A stretch of DNA of 64,000 nucleotides from Streptomyces naganishii JCM 4654 (GTDB lineage Bacteria; Actinomycetota; Actinomycetes; Streptomycetales; Streptomycetaceae), in NCBI RefSeq assembly GCF_014650575.1, contig NZ_BMVF01000008.1:282039-346038 (forward strand). Direction: 5' to 3'. Shown here piece by piece: positions 1 through 7,899 of this stretch. The position numbers were made by a program, and so were the translations under genes. The notes under the pieces were generated by a model that saw nothing but the letters and a program-made list of their open reading frames with translations, ran no database searches and was not told the DNA's origin. The number at the start of each line of letters is the position of its first letter. The stretch's first letter is position 1.

Positions 1-42
1 GTGTCTGGTTGGGCCGCCGTGTCGGCGATTTCCTGATTCACG

Positions 43-81
43 TCACTCAGAGTGGCGGATGGCGCTTACCGCTTTGAGTGA
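43..81. promoter_or_regulatory. Inverted repeat upstream of the XRE regulator
   Basis: TCACTCA at 43-49 is repeated inverted as TGAGTGA at 75-81, and the inner flanks (GTGGCGG / CCGCTT) are partly complementary. It lies about 85 bases before the start of the XRE/DUF5753 regulator. It may be an autoregulatory operator or just a hairpin. Nothing beyond symmetry and position supports a role. Confidence 0.3.
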
Positions 82-165
82 TCAGACGGTTGCGTACGGT
101 GACTGTCCAAGCTTTGTCCGGTGCTGTCCCGGCTGTCGTGACGCACCGGCCACGGAGGGGCGCGC

Positions 166-1041
166 ATGTCGGTGGACGGCGAGGCGGTACGACTCAGGGG
201 CGAGGCGGACGAGCCGGGGTGGGAGGTGGATCCCGACGACGACTGGGGCGTCGCCGTCGTCGCCACCGTGGGACGGCAGTTGAAGCTGCGCCGCGAGGCG
301 GCCGGCCTGCGCGCCGCCGACTTCGGCACGGCGGTCGGATACGGCGAGGACCTCGTCTACAAGATCGAGAGCGGCCGCCGCATTCCTCGTCCCGAGTACC
401 TGGACAAGGCGGACGAGGTGCTCGGCGCGGGCGGACTGCTGTCCGCGATGAAGGAGGACGTGAAGAGGGTCCGGTACCCGAAGAAGGTACGGGACTTGGC
501 GAAGATGGAGGCGAAGGCGGTCGAGCTCCAGCTCTACGACCCGCTGAACGTGCATGGGCTTCTGCAGACGCCCGAGTACGCGGGCGCCCTGTTCCGCATG
601 CGGCGGCCCGCTTACGCGGAGGAGGAGGTGGAGCGAGGCGTCGCCGCCCGGGTGGCCAGGAAGGCGATCTTCGACCGCGACCCCGCCCCCGAGCTCAGCT
701 TCCTCCTGGACGAGTGGACGCTTCGGCGGCGGCTCGGCGGGGCAACAGTAGTGCGCCGACAACTCGAACACCTGCTTACGGTGGCGCAGTTGCGGAACGT
801 CGAAATCCAGGTGATGCCGATGGACCGCGAGGAGCACGCCGGAGTGGACGGCGGGATCGAGGTGCTGAAGTTCGAGGACGGCACGGCGGTCGGACGCTCT
901 CCGGGAGTCACCAACGGCCGCCCGGTCACCGAGCCGAGGCTGCTCCGTATCCTGGAGTTGCGCTACGGCATCATCCGGGCCCAGGCCCTGACGCCCCGTG
1001 AATCGGCCGCATTCATCGAACAACTGCTGGGGGAAGCATGA
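166..1041 (+). CDS. XRE-family helix-turn-helix regulator with DUF5753 (Scr1-type)
   Basis: A 291-residue DNA-binding regulator. Residues about 40-80 form an XRE-type helix-turn-helix (LKLRREAAGLRAADF... YKIESGRRIP). The remainder matches the DUF5753 effector domain seen in hundreds of Streptomyces regulators (FDRDP, EFSFLLDEWTL-like core and IQVMP). These regulators are typically paired with a small DUF397 protein, and here the DUF397 gene follows with a 4-nt ATGA overlap, so the two are translationally coupled. The ATG at 166 is preceded by GGAGGGG at good spacing. Members act like antitoxins or developmental regulators in family studies (for example WhiJ-like). The target here is unknown; an inverted repeat at 43-81 might be its operator. 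Confidence 0.9.
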   Translation: MSVDGEAVRLRGEADEPGWEVDPDDDWGVAVVATVGRQLKLRREAAGLRAADFGTAVGYGEDLVYKIESGRRIPRPEYLDKADEVLGAGGLLSAMKEDVKRVRYPKKVRDLAKMEAKAVELQLYDPLNVHGLLQTPEYAGALFRMRRPAYAEEEVERGVAARVARKAIFDRDPAPELSFLLDEWTLRRRLGGATVVRRQLEHLLTVAQLRNVEIQVMPMDREEHAGVDGGIEVLKFEDGTAVGRSPGVTNGRPVTEPRLLRILELRYGIIRAQALTPRESAAFIEQLLGEA

Positions 1042-1292
1042 TCCACGACGCCCGACTGGCATGGTTCAAGAGCAGCTACAGCAGCGGCGCGGAGACGGAT
1101 TCCTGCCTGGAAGTGGCGCTCGACTGGTTCAAGAGCAGCTACAGCAGCGGCAGTGAAGGTGACTCCTGCGTCGAGACGGCCACGTCTTCCACCACCGTCC
1201 ACGTCCGTGACTCCAAGCACCTGAACGGCCCCCGGCTCGCGCTCGGGCCGGAGGCTTGGGGGGCGTTCCTGCCGTTCGCCGCCGGAAGGTGA
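1038..1292 (+). CDS. DUF397 protein with duplicated N-terminal motif
   Basis: An 84-residue partner of the preceding regulator. DUF397 proteins usually begin with one W-x-K-S-S-Y-S motif. Here the block WFKSSYSSG...DSC appears twice, at about residues 9-24 and 31-46, before the usual VRDSK and W..F region at the C-terminus. The duplication also shows at DNA level (two near-identical copies about 66 bp apart). The start overlaps the regulator's stop (ATGA). Family members are thought to modulate or bind the XRE partner; no enzymatic activity is known. Whether the extra copy changes binding is an open question. Confidence 0.88.
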   Translation: MIHDARLAWFKSSYSSGAETDSCLEVALDWFKSSYSSGSEGDSCVETATSSTTVHVRDSKHLNGPRLALGPEAWGAFLPFAAGR

Positions 1293-1294
1293 GG

Positions 1295-1311
1295 CTGAGG
1301 CGGAGCCTCAG
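1295..1311. terminator. Short hairpin between convergent genes
   Basis: CTGAGGC-GGA-GCCTCAG forms a 7-bp perfect stem with a 3-nt loop directly after the DUF397 stop and over the stop of the converging small membrane protein. It plausibly serves as a bidirectional terminator. There is no T-tract, which is usual in Streptomyces. Confidence 0.4.
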
Positions 1312-1502
1312 AACTTGAGGCTCCCGATCATCCCCGCGATGTTGGTCGTGAGTTGGTGGATCGTGGGCGCGACCGTGGACGAGGCGAGGTAGAACCCGAG
1401 GAGCATGCAGACGAGCGCGTGGCCGGCCTTGAGGCCGGACTTCTTGACCAGCAGGAAGACGATGATCGCCAGCAGCACCACCGCCGAAATCGAGAGTGCC
1501 AC
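1308..1502 (-). CDS. Small membrane protein of unknown function
   Basis: A 64-residue protein that is mostly one long hydrophobic N-terminal helix (residues about 3-20, SISAVVLLAIIVFLLV), a KKSGLKAGHA loop and a second amphipathic or membrane segment. The GTG start at 1502 has a strong GGAGGTGA ribosome site at 9-nt spacing, which supports a real gene despite its size. I believe it is a conserved short Streptomyces membrane protein, but I know of no assigned function. It is divergent from the S9 peptidase gene across about 185 bases. Confidence 0.75.
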   Translation of the reverse strand: MALSISAVVLLAIIVFLLVKKSGLKAGHALVCMLLGFYLASSTVAPTIHQLTTNIAGMIGSLKF

Positions 1503-1686
1503 GGCGGCTCACCTCCAATGATCCCAGGACGCGGGGGGTCGGGGGTTCGGACGTTGGGGGCAGATAAATCCACACAAGGGGCAGCAGGTTCATACCCACT
1601 ATGCGCTAGTGATCATAACTTTCCGCACGCGCGCATCGGTCGGCGCACGGCCGCACAAGGGGGCGCATGGCCAATATGGTCATGGC

Positions 1687-3798
1687 ATGACGACCGAGCC
1701 TGTCTCCTTCCCCCGACTGCACGCGCGCACCCAGCGGTTCACGCTCGGCGCACCGCGTGCCTTCACGGTGGCGCCCGACGCCTCGCGCGTGGTGTTCCTG
1801 CGCTCCGACTCCGGTACCGACCGGGCCAACTCGCTGCGCGTGCTCGATCTGGAGGGCGGTGGGGAGCGTGTGGCGGCGGACCCGCGCGCCCTCCTCGGCG
1901 GTGCCGGCGAGCGCCTGTCCCCCGAGGAGCGCGCGCGCCGCGAGCGCAGCCGCGAGGGCGGTGCGGGGATCGTCGCGTACGCCACCGACACGGCGGTGGA
2001 GCTGGCCTCTTTCGCCTTGTCGGGGCGGCTTTTCACGGCCGAGTTGCGGGCCGGGACGGCGCGTGAACTGCCCGTCGCGGGACCGGTGATCGACCCGCGT
2101 CCGTCCCCGGACGGACGGCACATCGCCTACGTCGCCGGGGGCGCCCTGCGCGTGGTGGGCGCCGAGGGCGAGGGCGACCGGGCGCTCGCCGAACCGGAGT
2201 CGGAGAACGTCACGTACGGCCTGGCGGAGTTCGTCGCGGCCGAGGAGATGCACCGCTCACGGGGCTTCTGGTGGGCGCCGGGGGCGGACCGGCTGCTGGT
2301 GGCGCGGGCGGACGACACGCCGGTGCGGCGGTGGTGGATCTCCGATCCGGCCCACCCGGTGCGCGAGCCGCAGCGGGTGGCGTACCCGGCGGCCGGCACC
2401 CCCAACGCGGACGTACGGCTGTTCGTGATCGGCCTGGACGGGGTGCGCACCGAGGTGTCCTGGGACCGCGCCGGGTATCCGTATCTGGCGCAAGTGCACT
2501 GGTCAGCGGCGGGTGCGCCGCTGCTGCTCGTACAGGCGCGCGACCAGCGCAGTCAGCTGTATCTGGCGGTGGACCCGGACACCGGGGCCACCCGGATGGT
2601 GCACGCCGACGAAGATCCAGTTTGGCTTGATCTTTTCGCCGGGGTGCCGTGCTGGTCGCCCTCCGGGCAGTTGGTGCGGATCGCCGACGAGGGCGGGGCG
2701 CGGGTCCTCGCGGTGGGTGAACGGCCGCTGACGGGACCGCAGTTGCACGTGCGCGCCGTGCTGGACGTGTCGGACGACGACGTGCTGGTCTCCGCCTCGG
2801 CGGGCGAGGAGGCCGCGGAGCCGGAGACCGGCGAGGTGCACGTCTACCGGGTGAACGAGCTCGGCATGGAGCGCGTGAGCGAGGAACCGGGCGTGCACTC
2901 GGCGGTGCGTGCCGGGGGCGTGACCGTGCTGGTGTCCGCGACGCTCGACCGGCCGGGCGCCCAAGTGCGGGTGCTGCGCGGCGGAAAGCAGGTGGCCAGC
3001 GTCCCGTCGTACGCCGAAAATCCTGGTCTGTCCCCCCGCGTGACCCTCACCCAGGGGGGCGCACGCCGAATTCCGTGCGCCGTGCTTATGCCTACGGACT
3101 ACCCCGGTGACACTCCCCTGCCGGTGCTCATGGACCCCTACGGTGGCCCGCACGGCCAGCGGGTGGTCGCCGCGCACAACGCGCACCTGACGTCCCAGTG
3201 GTTCGCCGACCAGGGCTTCGCGGTGATCGTGGCCGACGGGCGGGGCACGCCGGGCCGCTCCCCCGCCTGGGAGAAGGCGATCCACCACGACTTCACCGTC
3301 ACCCTCGACGACCAGATCGAAGCCCTGCAGGACCTCGCGAAGACCTACCCGCTCGACCTCGGCAGGGTGGCGATCCGCGGCTGGTCCTACGGCGGTTACC
3401 TCGCCGCGCTGGCGGTGCTGCGCCGCCCCGACGTCTTCCACGCGGCCGTCGCGGGCGCCCCGGTCACCGACTGGCGGCTCTACGACACCCACTACACCGA
3501 GCGGTACCTGGGCGACCCGGCCGCCGACCCGCAGGCGTACGCGGGCAGTTCCCTGGTCACCGACGACGGCCTGGTCGATCCCGCCGGGCCGCACCGGCCG
3601 CTGATGATCGTGCACGGCCTGGCCGACGACAACGTGGTGGTCGCGCACAGCCTGCGGCTGTCCTCCGCGCTGCTCGCGGCCGGCCGCCCGCACGAGGTGC
3701 TGCCGCTGTCCGGGGTGACCCACATGACCCCGCAGGAGCAGGTCGCCGAGAACCTGCTGCTGCTCCAGGTGGACTTCCTGCGGCGGGCACTGCCCTGA
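1687..3798 (+). CDS. S9 family peptidase (prolyl oligopeptidase / DPP-IV type)
   Basis: A 703-residue serine peptidase that would cleave short peptides, probably in the cytoplasm since no signal peptide is visible. The N-terminal two thirds form a DPP-IV-like beta-propeller (SPDGRHIAYV blade, the FVAAEEM motif typical of the DPP-IV glutamate loop). The C-terminal alpha/beta hydrolase has the nucleophile motif GWSYGGYLAA, the acid in HGLADDNV and the histidine in SGVTHMT. The reading frame is open further upstream, but the ATG at 1687 begins the homologous region; its ribosome site is weak. Next to two oligopeptide importers, it could degrade imported peptides (inference). Confidence 0.92.
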   Translation: MTTEPVSFPRLHARTQRFTLGAPRAFTVAPDASRVVFLRSDSGTDRANSLRVLDLEGGGERVAADPRALLGGAGERLSPEERARRERSREGGAGIVAYATDTAVELASFALSGRLFTAELRAGTARELPVAGPVIDPRPSPDGRHIAYVAGGALRVVGAEGEGDRALAEPESENVTYGLAEFVAAEEMHRSRGFWWAPGADRLLVARADDTPVRRWWISDPAHPVREPQRVAYPAAGTPNADVRLFVIGLDGVRTEVSWDRAGYPYLAQVHWSAAGAPLLLVQARDQRSQLYLAVDPDTGATRMVHADEDPVWLDLFAGVPCWSPSGQLVRIADEGGARVLAVGERPLTGPQLHVRAVLDVSDDDVLVSASAGEEAAEPETGEVHVYRVNELGMERVSEEPGVHSAVRAGGVTVLVSATLDRPGAQVRVLRGGKQVASVPSYAENPGLSPRVTLTQGGARRIPCAVLMPTDYPGDTPLPVLMDPYGGPHGQRVVAAHNAHLTSQWFADQGFAVIVADGRGTPGRSPAWEKAIHHDFTVTLDDQIEALQDLAKTYPLDLGRVAIRGWSYGGYLAALAVLRRPDVFHAAVAGAPVTDWRLYDTHYTERYLGDPAADPQAYAGSSLVTDDGLVDPAGPHRPLMIVHGLADDNVVVAHSLRLSSALLAAGRPHEVLPLSGVTHMTPQEQVAENLLLLQVDFLRRALP

Positions 3799-3901
3799 CG
3801 GTGAGGATCCACCGCGTTAACACGCGGGCAACTCCGCGGAAGCGGCGCCGATATGCGCACGCGCCAGGCTGAACGGCGTGCGGCCGTGCGGGTGCCGTGG
3901 G

Positions 3902-3933
3902 CGGGCCGGGGTGCACCACGTCACCCCGGCCCG
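3902..3933. terminator. Hairpin terminator at the end of the first opp operon
   Basis: A 12-bp perfect stem (CGGGCCGGGGTG / CACCCCGGCCCG) with an 8-nt loop spans the stop codon of the OppF-like gene (3921) and lies 104 bases after the converging peptidase gene. It is a likely bidirectional terminator. Confidence 0.65.
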
Positions 3934-4970
3934 TTGCCGTGCTCCTCGGCCGGTACGACCCGCAGTTCCTCGGCGAAGAGGCACGCCGAGTCGTGCACCG
4001 CCGGTCCGGTGGCGTACCGGAACTCCGCCGGGACCGCCAGCGCCGGCACCTCCAGCGCGCACCTCTCGCGCGCCTTGAAGCAGCGGGTCCGGAAGCGGCA
4101 GCCGGAAGGGATGTCCGCCGGGGACGGCACGTCGCCCGAGAGGATGATCCGCTCGCGGCGCTCCCGGGCGTCCGGGTCGGGCACGGGGACCGCCGACAGC
4201 AGCGCCTGGGTGTAGGGGTGCGTGGGATGGTCGTAGATCTCCGTGTCGGTGCCGGTCTCGACGATCCGCCCCAGGTACATCACCGCGACCCGGTCGGAGA
4301 TGTGCCGCACGATGGACAGGTCGTGCGCGATGAAGACGTAGCTCAGCTCGAACTCCGCCTGGAGCCGGTCCATCAGGTTGATCACCTGGGCCTGGACCGA
4401 CACGTCCAGGGCCGACACCGGCTCGTCGGCCACGATGATCTCCGGGCGCAGCGCGAGGCCCCGCGCGATGCCGATGCGCTGGCGCTGGCCGCCGGAGAAC
4501 TGGTGCGGGTAGCGGTTGACGTACTCCGGGTCGAGCCCGACCACGTCCAGCAGCTCCCGCACCCGGCGCCGACGGTCGCCCTTGGGCGCCGCCTCCGGGT
4601 GGATCTCGTACGGCTCCCCGACGATGTCGCCCACCGTCATGCGGGGGTTGAGGGAGGTGTACGGGTCCTGGAAGACCATCTGGATGTTGCGGCGCACCGC
4701 CTTGAGCGCCTTGCCGGACAGCTTGGTGATGTCCTCGCCCCGGTAGCGGATCGCGCCCGCCGTGGGCCGCTCCAGGTGGCACAGCAGCTTGGCCACCGTG
4801 GACTTGCCGCAGCCGGACTCGCCGACGATGCCCAGGGTCTCGCCCCGGCCGAGCGTGAAGTCGACCCCGTCGACGGCCTTGACCGATCCGATCTGCTTCC
4901 TGAACAGGACGCCCCGGGTGAGCGGGTAGTGCTTGACGAGCCCCTCGACCTCCAGGACCGGCTCAGCCAT
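3921..4970 (-). CDS. Oligopeptide ABC transporter ATP-binding protein (OppF/DppF type), operon 1
   Basis: A 349-residue ATPase that powers peptide import with the partner ATPase encoded just upstream. Motifs: Walker A GESGCGKST (about residues 54-62), signature FSGGQRQR, Walker B IIVADEP followed by SALDVSVQAQV, and the switch histidine in IAHDLS. The C-terminal oligopeptide-transporter domain carries the cysteine pair GCRFRTRCFKA. The ATG at 4970 overlaps the upstream ATPase by 8 nt, an overlap exactly repeated in the second opp operon. It is the last gene of a five-gene operon (9531->3921). The substrate is probably oligopeptides, but specificity cannot be read from sequence. Confidence 0.93.
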   Translation of the reverse strand: MAEPVLEVEGLVKHYPLTRGVLFRKQIGSVKAVDGVDFTLGRGETLGIVGESGCGKSTVAKLLCHLERPTAGAIRYRGEDITKLSGKALKAVRRNIQMVFQDPYTSLNPRMTVGDIVGEPYEIHPEAAPKGDRRRRVRELLDVVGLDPEYVNRYPHQFSGGQRQRIGIARGLALRPEIIVADEPVSALDVSVQAQVINLMDRLQAEFELSYVFIAHDLSIVRHISDRVAVMYLGRIVETGTDTEIYDHPTHPYTQALLSAVPVPDPDARERRERIILSGDVPSPADIPSGCRFRTRCFKARERCALEVPALAVPAEFRYATGPAVHDSACLFAEELRVVPAEEHGNGPG

Positions 4971-5937
4971 CCAGGCACTCCCTCCAGAAGTGGCAGGCGG
5001 AGCCGCGCCGTTGGTCCACCTCGTACAGCGGCGGCGGGTCCGTGCGGCACACGTCCCGGGCCATGGGGCAGCGCGGGTGGAAGGCGCAGCCCGGCGGGAT
5101 GCGGGTCAGGCTGGGCGGCAGGCCCTTGATGGCGTAGAGCTCGCGGCCCTTGAGATCCAGGCGCGGGATGGAGTCGAGCAGCCCGCGCGTGTAGGGGTGG
5201 GCAGGCGCCTTGTAGAGGTCGTGGACGGGCGCGGACTCCACGATCCGGCCCGCGTACATCACCGCGATCCTGTCGGCGACGTCCGCGACCACACCCAGGT
5301 CGTGGGTGATGAGGACGAGCCCCATACGGTACTCGCGCCGCAACTCCGCGAGCAGGTCCATCACCTGCGCCTGGACGGTGACGTCGAGGGCCGTGGTCGG
5401 CTCGTCCGCGATGACGAGGGCCGGCTCCAGGGCCAGCGCCATGGCGATCATGATGCGCTGGCGCATGCCGCCGGAGAACTGGTGGGGATAGTCCCGCACC
5501 CGCTGGGCGGCGGCCGGGATGCGTACCCGGTCCATCAGCTCCACGGCCCTGGCCCGGGCGTCCTTGCGGGACGTCCCGCGGTGCACCACGAACATCTCGG
5601 CGAGCTGGTCGCCCACGGTGAGCACGGGGTTGAGGGCGGACAGCGCGTCCTGGAAGATCATCGCCATCTCCGCGCCCCGGATCCGCCGCCGCTCGTCCTC
5701 CTTGAGCTTCAGCAGGTCTTGGCCGCGGAAGAGGATCTCGCCGCCGGTGATCCGGCCGGGCGGCATGTCGAGGATGCCCATGACCGCCTGCGCGGTGACC
5801 GACTTGCCGGAGCCCGACTCCCCGAGCACGGCCAGCGTCTCGCCGGCGTCGACCTGGTAGGTGACTCCGTTGACGGCGTGGGCGACCCCCTCCCGGGTGC
5901 GGAACTCCACGCGCAGGTCGCGGACTTCGAGCAGCAT
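4963..5937 (-). CDS. Oligopeptide ABC transporter ATP-binding protein (OppD/DppD type), operon 1
   Basis: A 324-residue ATPase of a peptide importer. Walker A GESGSGKSVT, signature FSGGMRQRIMIA, Walker B LVIADEPTTALDVTVQAQ and switch ITHDLG are all intact. The C-terminal GCAFHPRCPMARDVC cysteine region is typical of DppD/OppD proteins. The open frame continues upstream through the permease gene, but the ATG at 5937 (MLLEVRDLRVEF) begins the ABC domain and lies 8 bases after the permease stop. It forms the heterodimeric nucleotide-binding pair with the 3921 gene product. Confidence 0.92.
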   Translation of the reverse strand: MLLEVRDLRVEFRTREGVAHAVNGVTYQVDAGETLAVLGESGSGKSVTAQAVMGILDMPPGRITGGEILFRGQDLLKLKEDERRRIRGAEMAMIFQDALSALNPVLTVGDQLAEMFVVHRGTSRKDARARAVELMDRVRIPAAAQRVRDYPHQFSGGMRQRIMIAMALALEPALVIADEPTTALDVTVQAQVMDLLAELRREYRMGLVLITHDLGVVADVADRIAVMYAGRIVESAPVHDLYKAPAHPYTRGLLDSIPRLDLKGRELYAIKGLPPSLTRIPPGCAFHPRCPMARDVCRTDPPPLYEVDQRRGSACHFWRECLDG

Positions 5938-5945
5938 GGGCGTCC

Positions 5946-6977
5946 TCACCTCAGCTTGGGGTCGAGGGCGTCGCGCACCGCGTCGCCGAGCATGATGAAC
6001 GCCAGCACCGTGATCGCCAGCGCCCCGGCCGGCCACAGCAGGGCGTGCGGGGCGTTGCGGATGTAGGGCGAGGCGGCGGAGATGTCGATGCCCCAGGACA
6101 CGCTGGGCGGCTTCAGGCCGACGCCGAGGTAGGACAGGGTCGCCTCCAGCGCGATGTACGTGCCGAGCGCGATGGTGGCGACGACGATCACCGGGGCCAC
6201 GGCGTTGGGCGCGATGTGCCTGAGCAGGATGCGGGAGTTGGAGGCGCCGAGGGCGCGCGCCGCCTGCACGTAGTCGTGCTGCTTGGCGGTGATGACCGAG
6301 CCGCGCGCGATGCGGGAGATCTGCGGCCAGCCGAGCAGCACGATGAACCCGACGACCGGCCACACGGTGTTGCTGGTGACCACGGACAGCAGCACCAGAC
6401 CGCCGAGGACGACGGGGATGGCGAAGAAGATGTCGGTGATCCGGGACAGGAACCCGTCCCACGTCCCGCCGAAGAACCCGGCGAGCCCGCCGAGCACGGA
6501 GCCGAGGAGCGCCACCCCGAGCGTGGCGCACACGCCGACCGTGACGGAGGCGCGGGCGCCGTAGACGGTACGGGTGTAGACGTCGCAGCCCTGCCCGTCG
6601 AAGCCGAAGGGGTGTCCCGGTGCCGGGCCGTCCTGGGCCCTGGCCAGGTCGCAGGTCAGCGGATTGCCCGAGGCGATCAGGGAGGGCCATGCGGCGATGA
6701 CGACGAGGAAGAGGATCACCAGCGCGGAGACGAGGAAGACGGGGTTGCGGCGCAGGTCGCGCCAGGCGTCGGACCACAGGCTGCGCGGCCGCCCGGCGGC
6801 GGGGCCCGCGCCCTCCGCGTCCTCGCGGCCGCCCGGCCCCTCGGGCCCGCCGGGCCCCTCAGGGCCGCCGGGGGCGCGCTCCAGGGTCGTCGCCTCGCTC
6901 GCCGCGAGGTCCATCGCGCCGCCCATGCCCGTCCCGGCGACGGCGCCCTCGCTGTCGTGCGGCGGCTGCTCAGGCAT
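5946..6977 (-). CDS. Oligopeptide ABC transporter permease (OppC/DppC type), operon 1
   Basis: A 343-residue inner-membrane permease. After a roughly 65-residue cytoplasmic N-terminus it has the first membrane helix (PVFLVSALVILFLVVIAA), the HPFGFDGQGCDVYTR entry loop and the coupling motif EAA-like ...ARALGASNSRILLRHIAPN, which contacts the ATPases. Five further helices end in the DALDPKLR tail characteristic of DppC. The N-terminus includes a low-complexity PGGPEGPGG repeat absent from the paralogue at 11965-12903. The start at 6977 overlaps the preceding permease by 8 nt. Confidence 0.92.
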   Translation of the reverse strand: MPEQPPHDSEGAVAGTGMGGAMDLAASEATTLERAPGGPEGPGGPEGPGGREDAEGAGPAAGRPRSLWSDAWRDLRRNPVFLVSALVILFLVVIAAWPSLIASGNPLTCDLARAQDGPAPGHPFGFDGQGCDVYTRTVYGARASVTVGVCATLGVALLGSVLGGLAGFFGGTWDGFLSRITDIFFAIPVVLGGLVLLSVVTSNTVWPVVGFIVLLGWPQISRIARGSVITAKQHDYVQAARALGASNSRILLRHIAPNAVAPVIVVATIALGTYIALEATLSYLGVGLKPPSVSWGIDISAASPYIRNAPHALLWPAGALAITVLAFIMLGDAVRDALDPKLR

Positions 6978-7893
6978 AGCGGATCCTCGGGTCGAGTACG
7001 GCGTAGAGCAGGTCCACGAGCAGGTTGGCGACCAGGAACACCAGGACCAGGACGGTGACGAAGCCGACCACGGTCTGGGTGTTCTGGCGCAGGATGCCCT
7101 GGTAGAGCTGGTAGCCGACGCCGTGGATGTTGAAGATGCGCTCGGTGACGATGGCGCCGCCCATCAGGGCGCCGATGTCGGTGCCGATGAAGGTGACCAC
7201 CGGGATGAGCGAGTTGCGCAGCAGGTGCCGGGTGACGACCCGGTGGCGGGGCAGGCCCTTGGCGACGGCGGTGCGGACGTAGTCGGAGCGCCTGTTCTCC
7301 GCGATGGAGGTGCGGGTGAGGCGGGTGACGTAGGCGAGGGAGACCGAGGCGAGGACCAGGCCCGGCACGATCAGCTCGCCGAAGGCGGCCGCCGGGGAGA
7401 CCGAGGGCTTGATCCAGCCCCACTTCACGCCGAACAGCAGCTGGAGCAGCAGGCCGGTGACGAAGGTGGGCACGGAGATGACCACGAGGGTCATGACGAG
7501 GACCGAGGTGTCCACGGGCCGGCCGCGCCTGAGGCCGGTCACCACGCCCAGCACGATCCCGATGACGATCTCGAAGAGGACGGCGACGATCGTCAGGCGG
7601 ATGGTGACGGGGAACGCGCTCGCCATCAGCTCGGTGACGGGCTGGCCGTTGAACGCCGTGCCGAAGTTCCCGGCGAACACGTTGCCCATGTAGGTCGCGT
7701 ACTGCTGCCACAGCGGCTTGTCGAGGCCGAACTCCCGCTTGAGCTGGGCGGCGGTCGCCGGGTCGCACTGCCGCTCCCCGCACAGTCCGGCGACCGGGTC
7801 GCCCATGACGTTGACCATGAGGAAGATCAGCAGGGTGGCGCCGATGAACACCGGGATCATCTGGAGCAGCCGTCTGACGACATAGCGTCCCAT
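6970..7893 (-). CDS. Oligopeptide ABC transporter permease (OppB/DppB type), operon 1
   Basis: A 307-residue permease. It begins MGRYVVRRLLQMIPVFIG, the classical DppB/OppB first helix, and ends LDLLYAVLDPRIRYA. The ATPase-coupling loop SDYVRTAVAKGLPRHRVVTRHLLRNSLIPV is present. It partners the 5946 permease to form the channel. The periplasmic-side region between helices 1 and 2 has a cysteine pair (GLCGERQC) not present in the paralogue of operon 2. It begins 6 bases after the binding-protein gene, so expression is linked. Confidence 0.92.
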   Translation of the reverse strand: MGRYVVRRLLQMIPVFIGATLLIFLMVNVMGDPVAGLCGERQCDPATAAQLKREFGLDKPLWQQYATYMGNVFAGNFGTAFNGQPVTELMASAFPVTIRLTIVAVLFEIVIGIVLGVVTGLRRGRPVDTSVLVMTLVVISVPTFVTGLLLQLLFGVKWGWIKPSVSPAAAFGELIVPGLVLASVSLAYVTRLTRTSIAENRRSDYVRTAVAKGLPRHRVVTRHLLRNSLIPVVTFIGTDIGALMGGAIVTERIFNIHGVGYQLYQGILRQNTQTVVGFVTVLVLVFLVANLLVDLLYAVLDPRIRYA

Positions 7894-7899
7894 GGCGGC

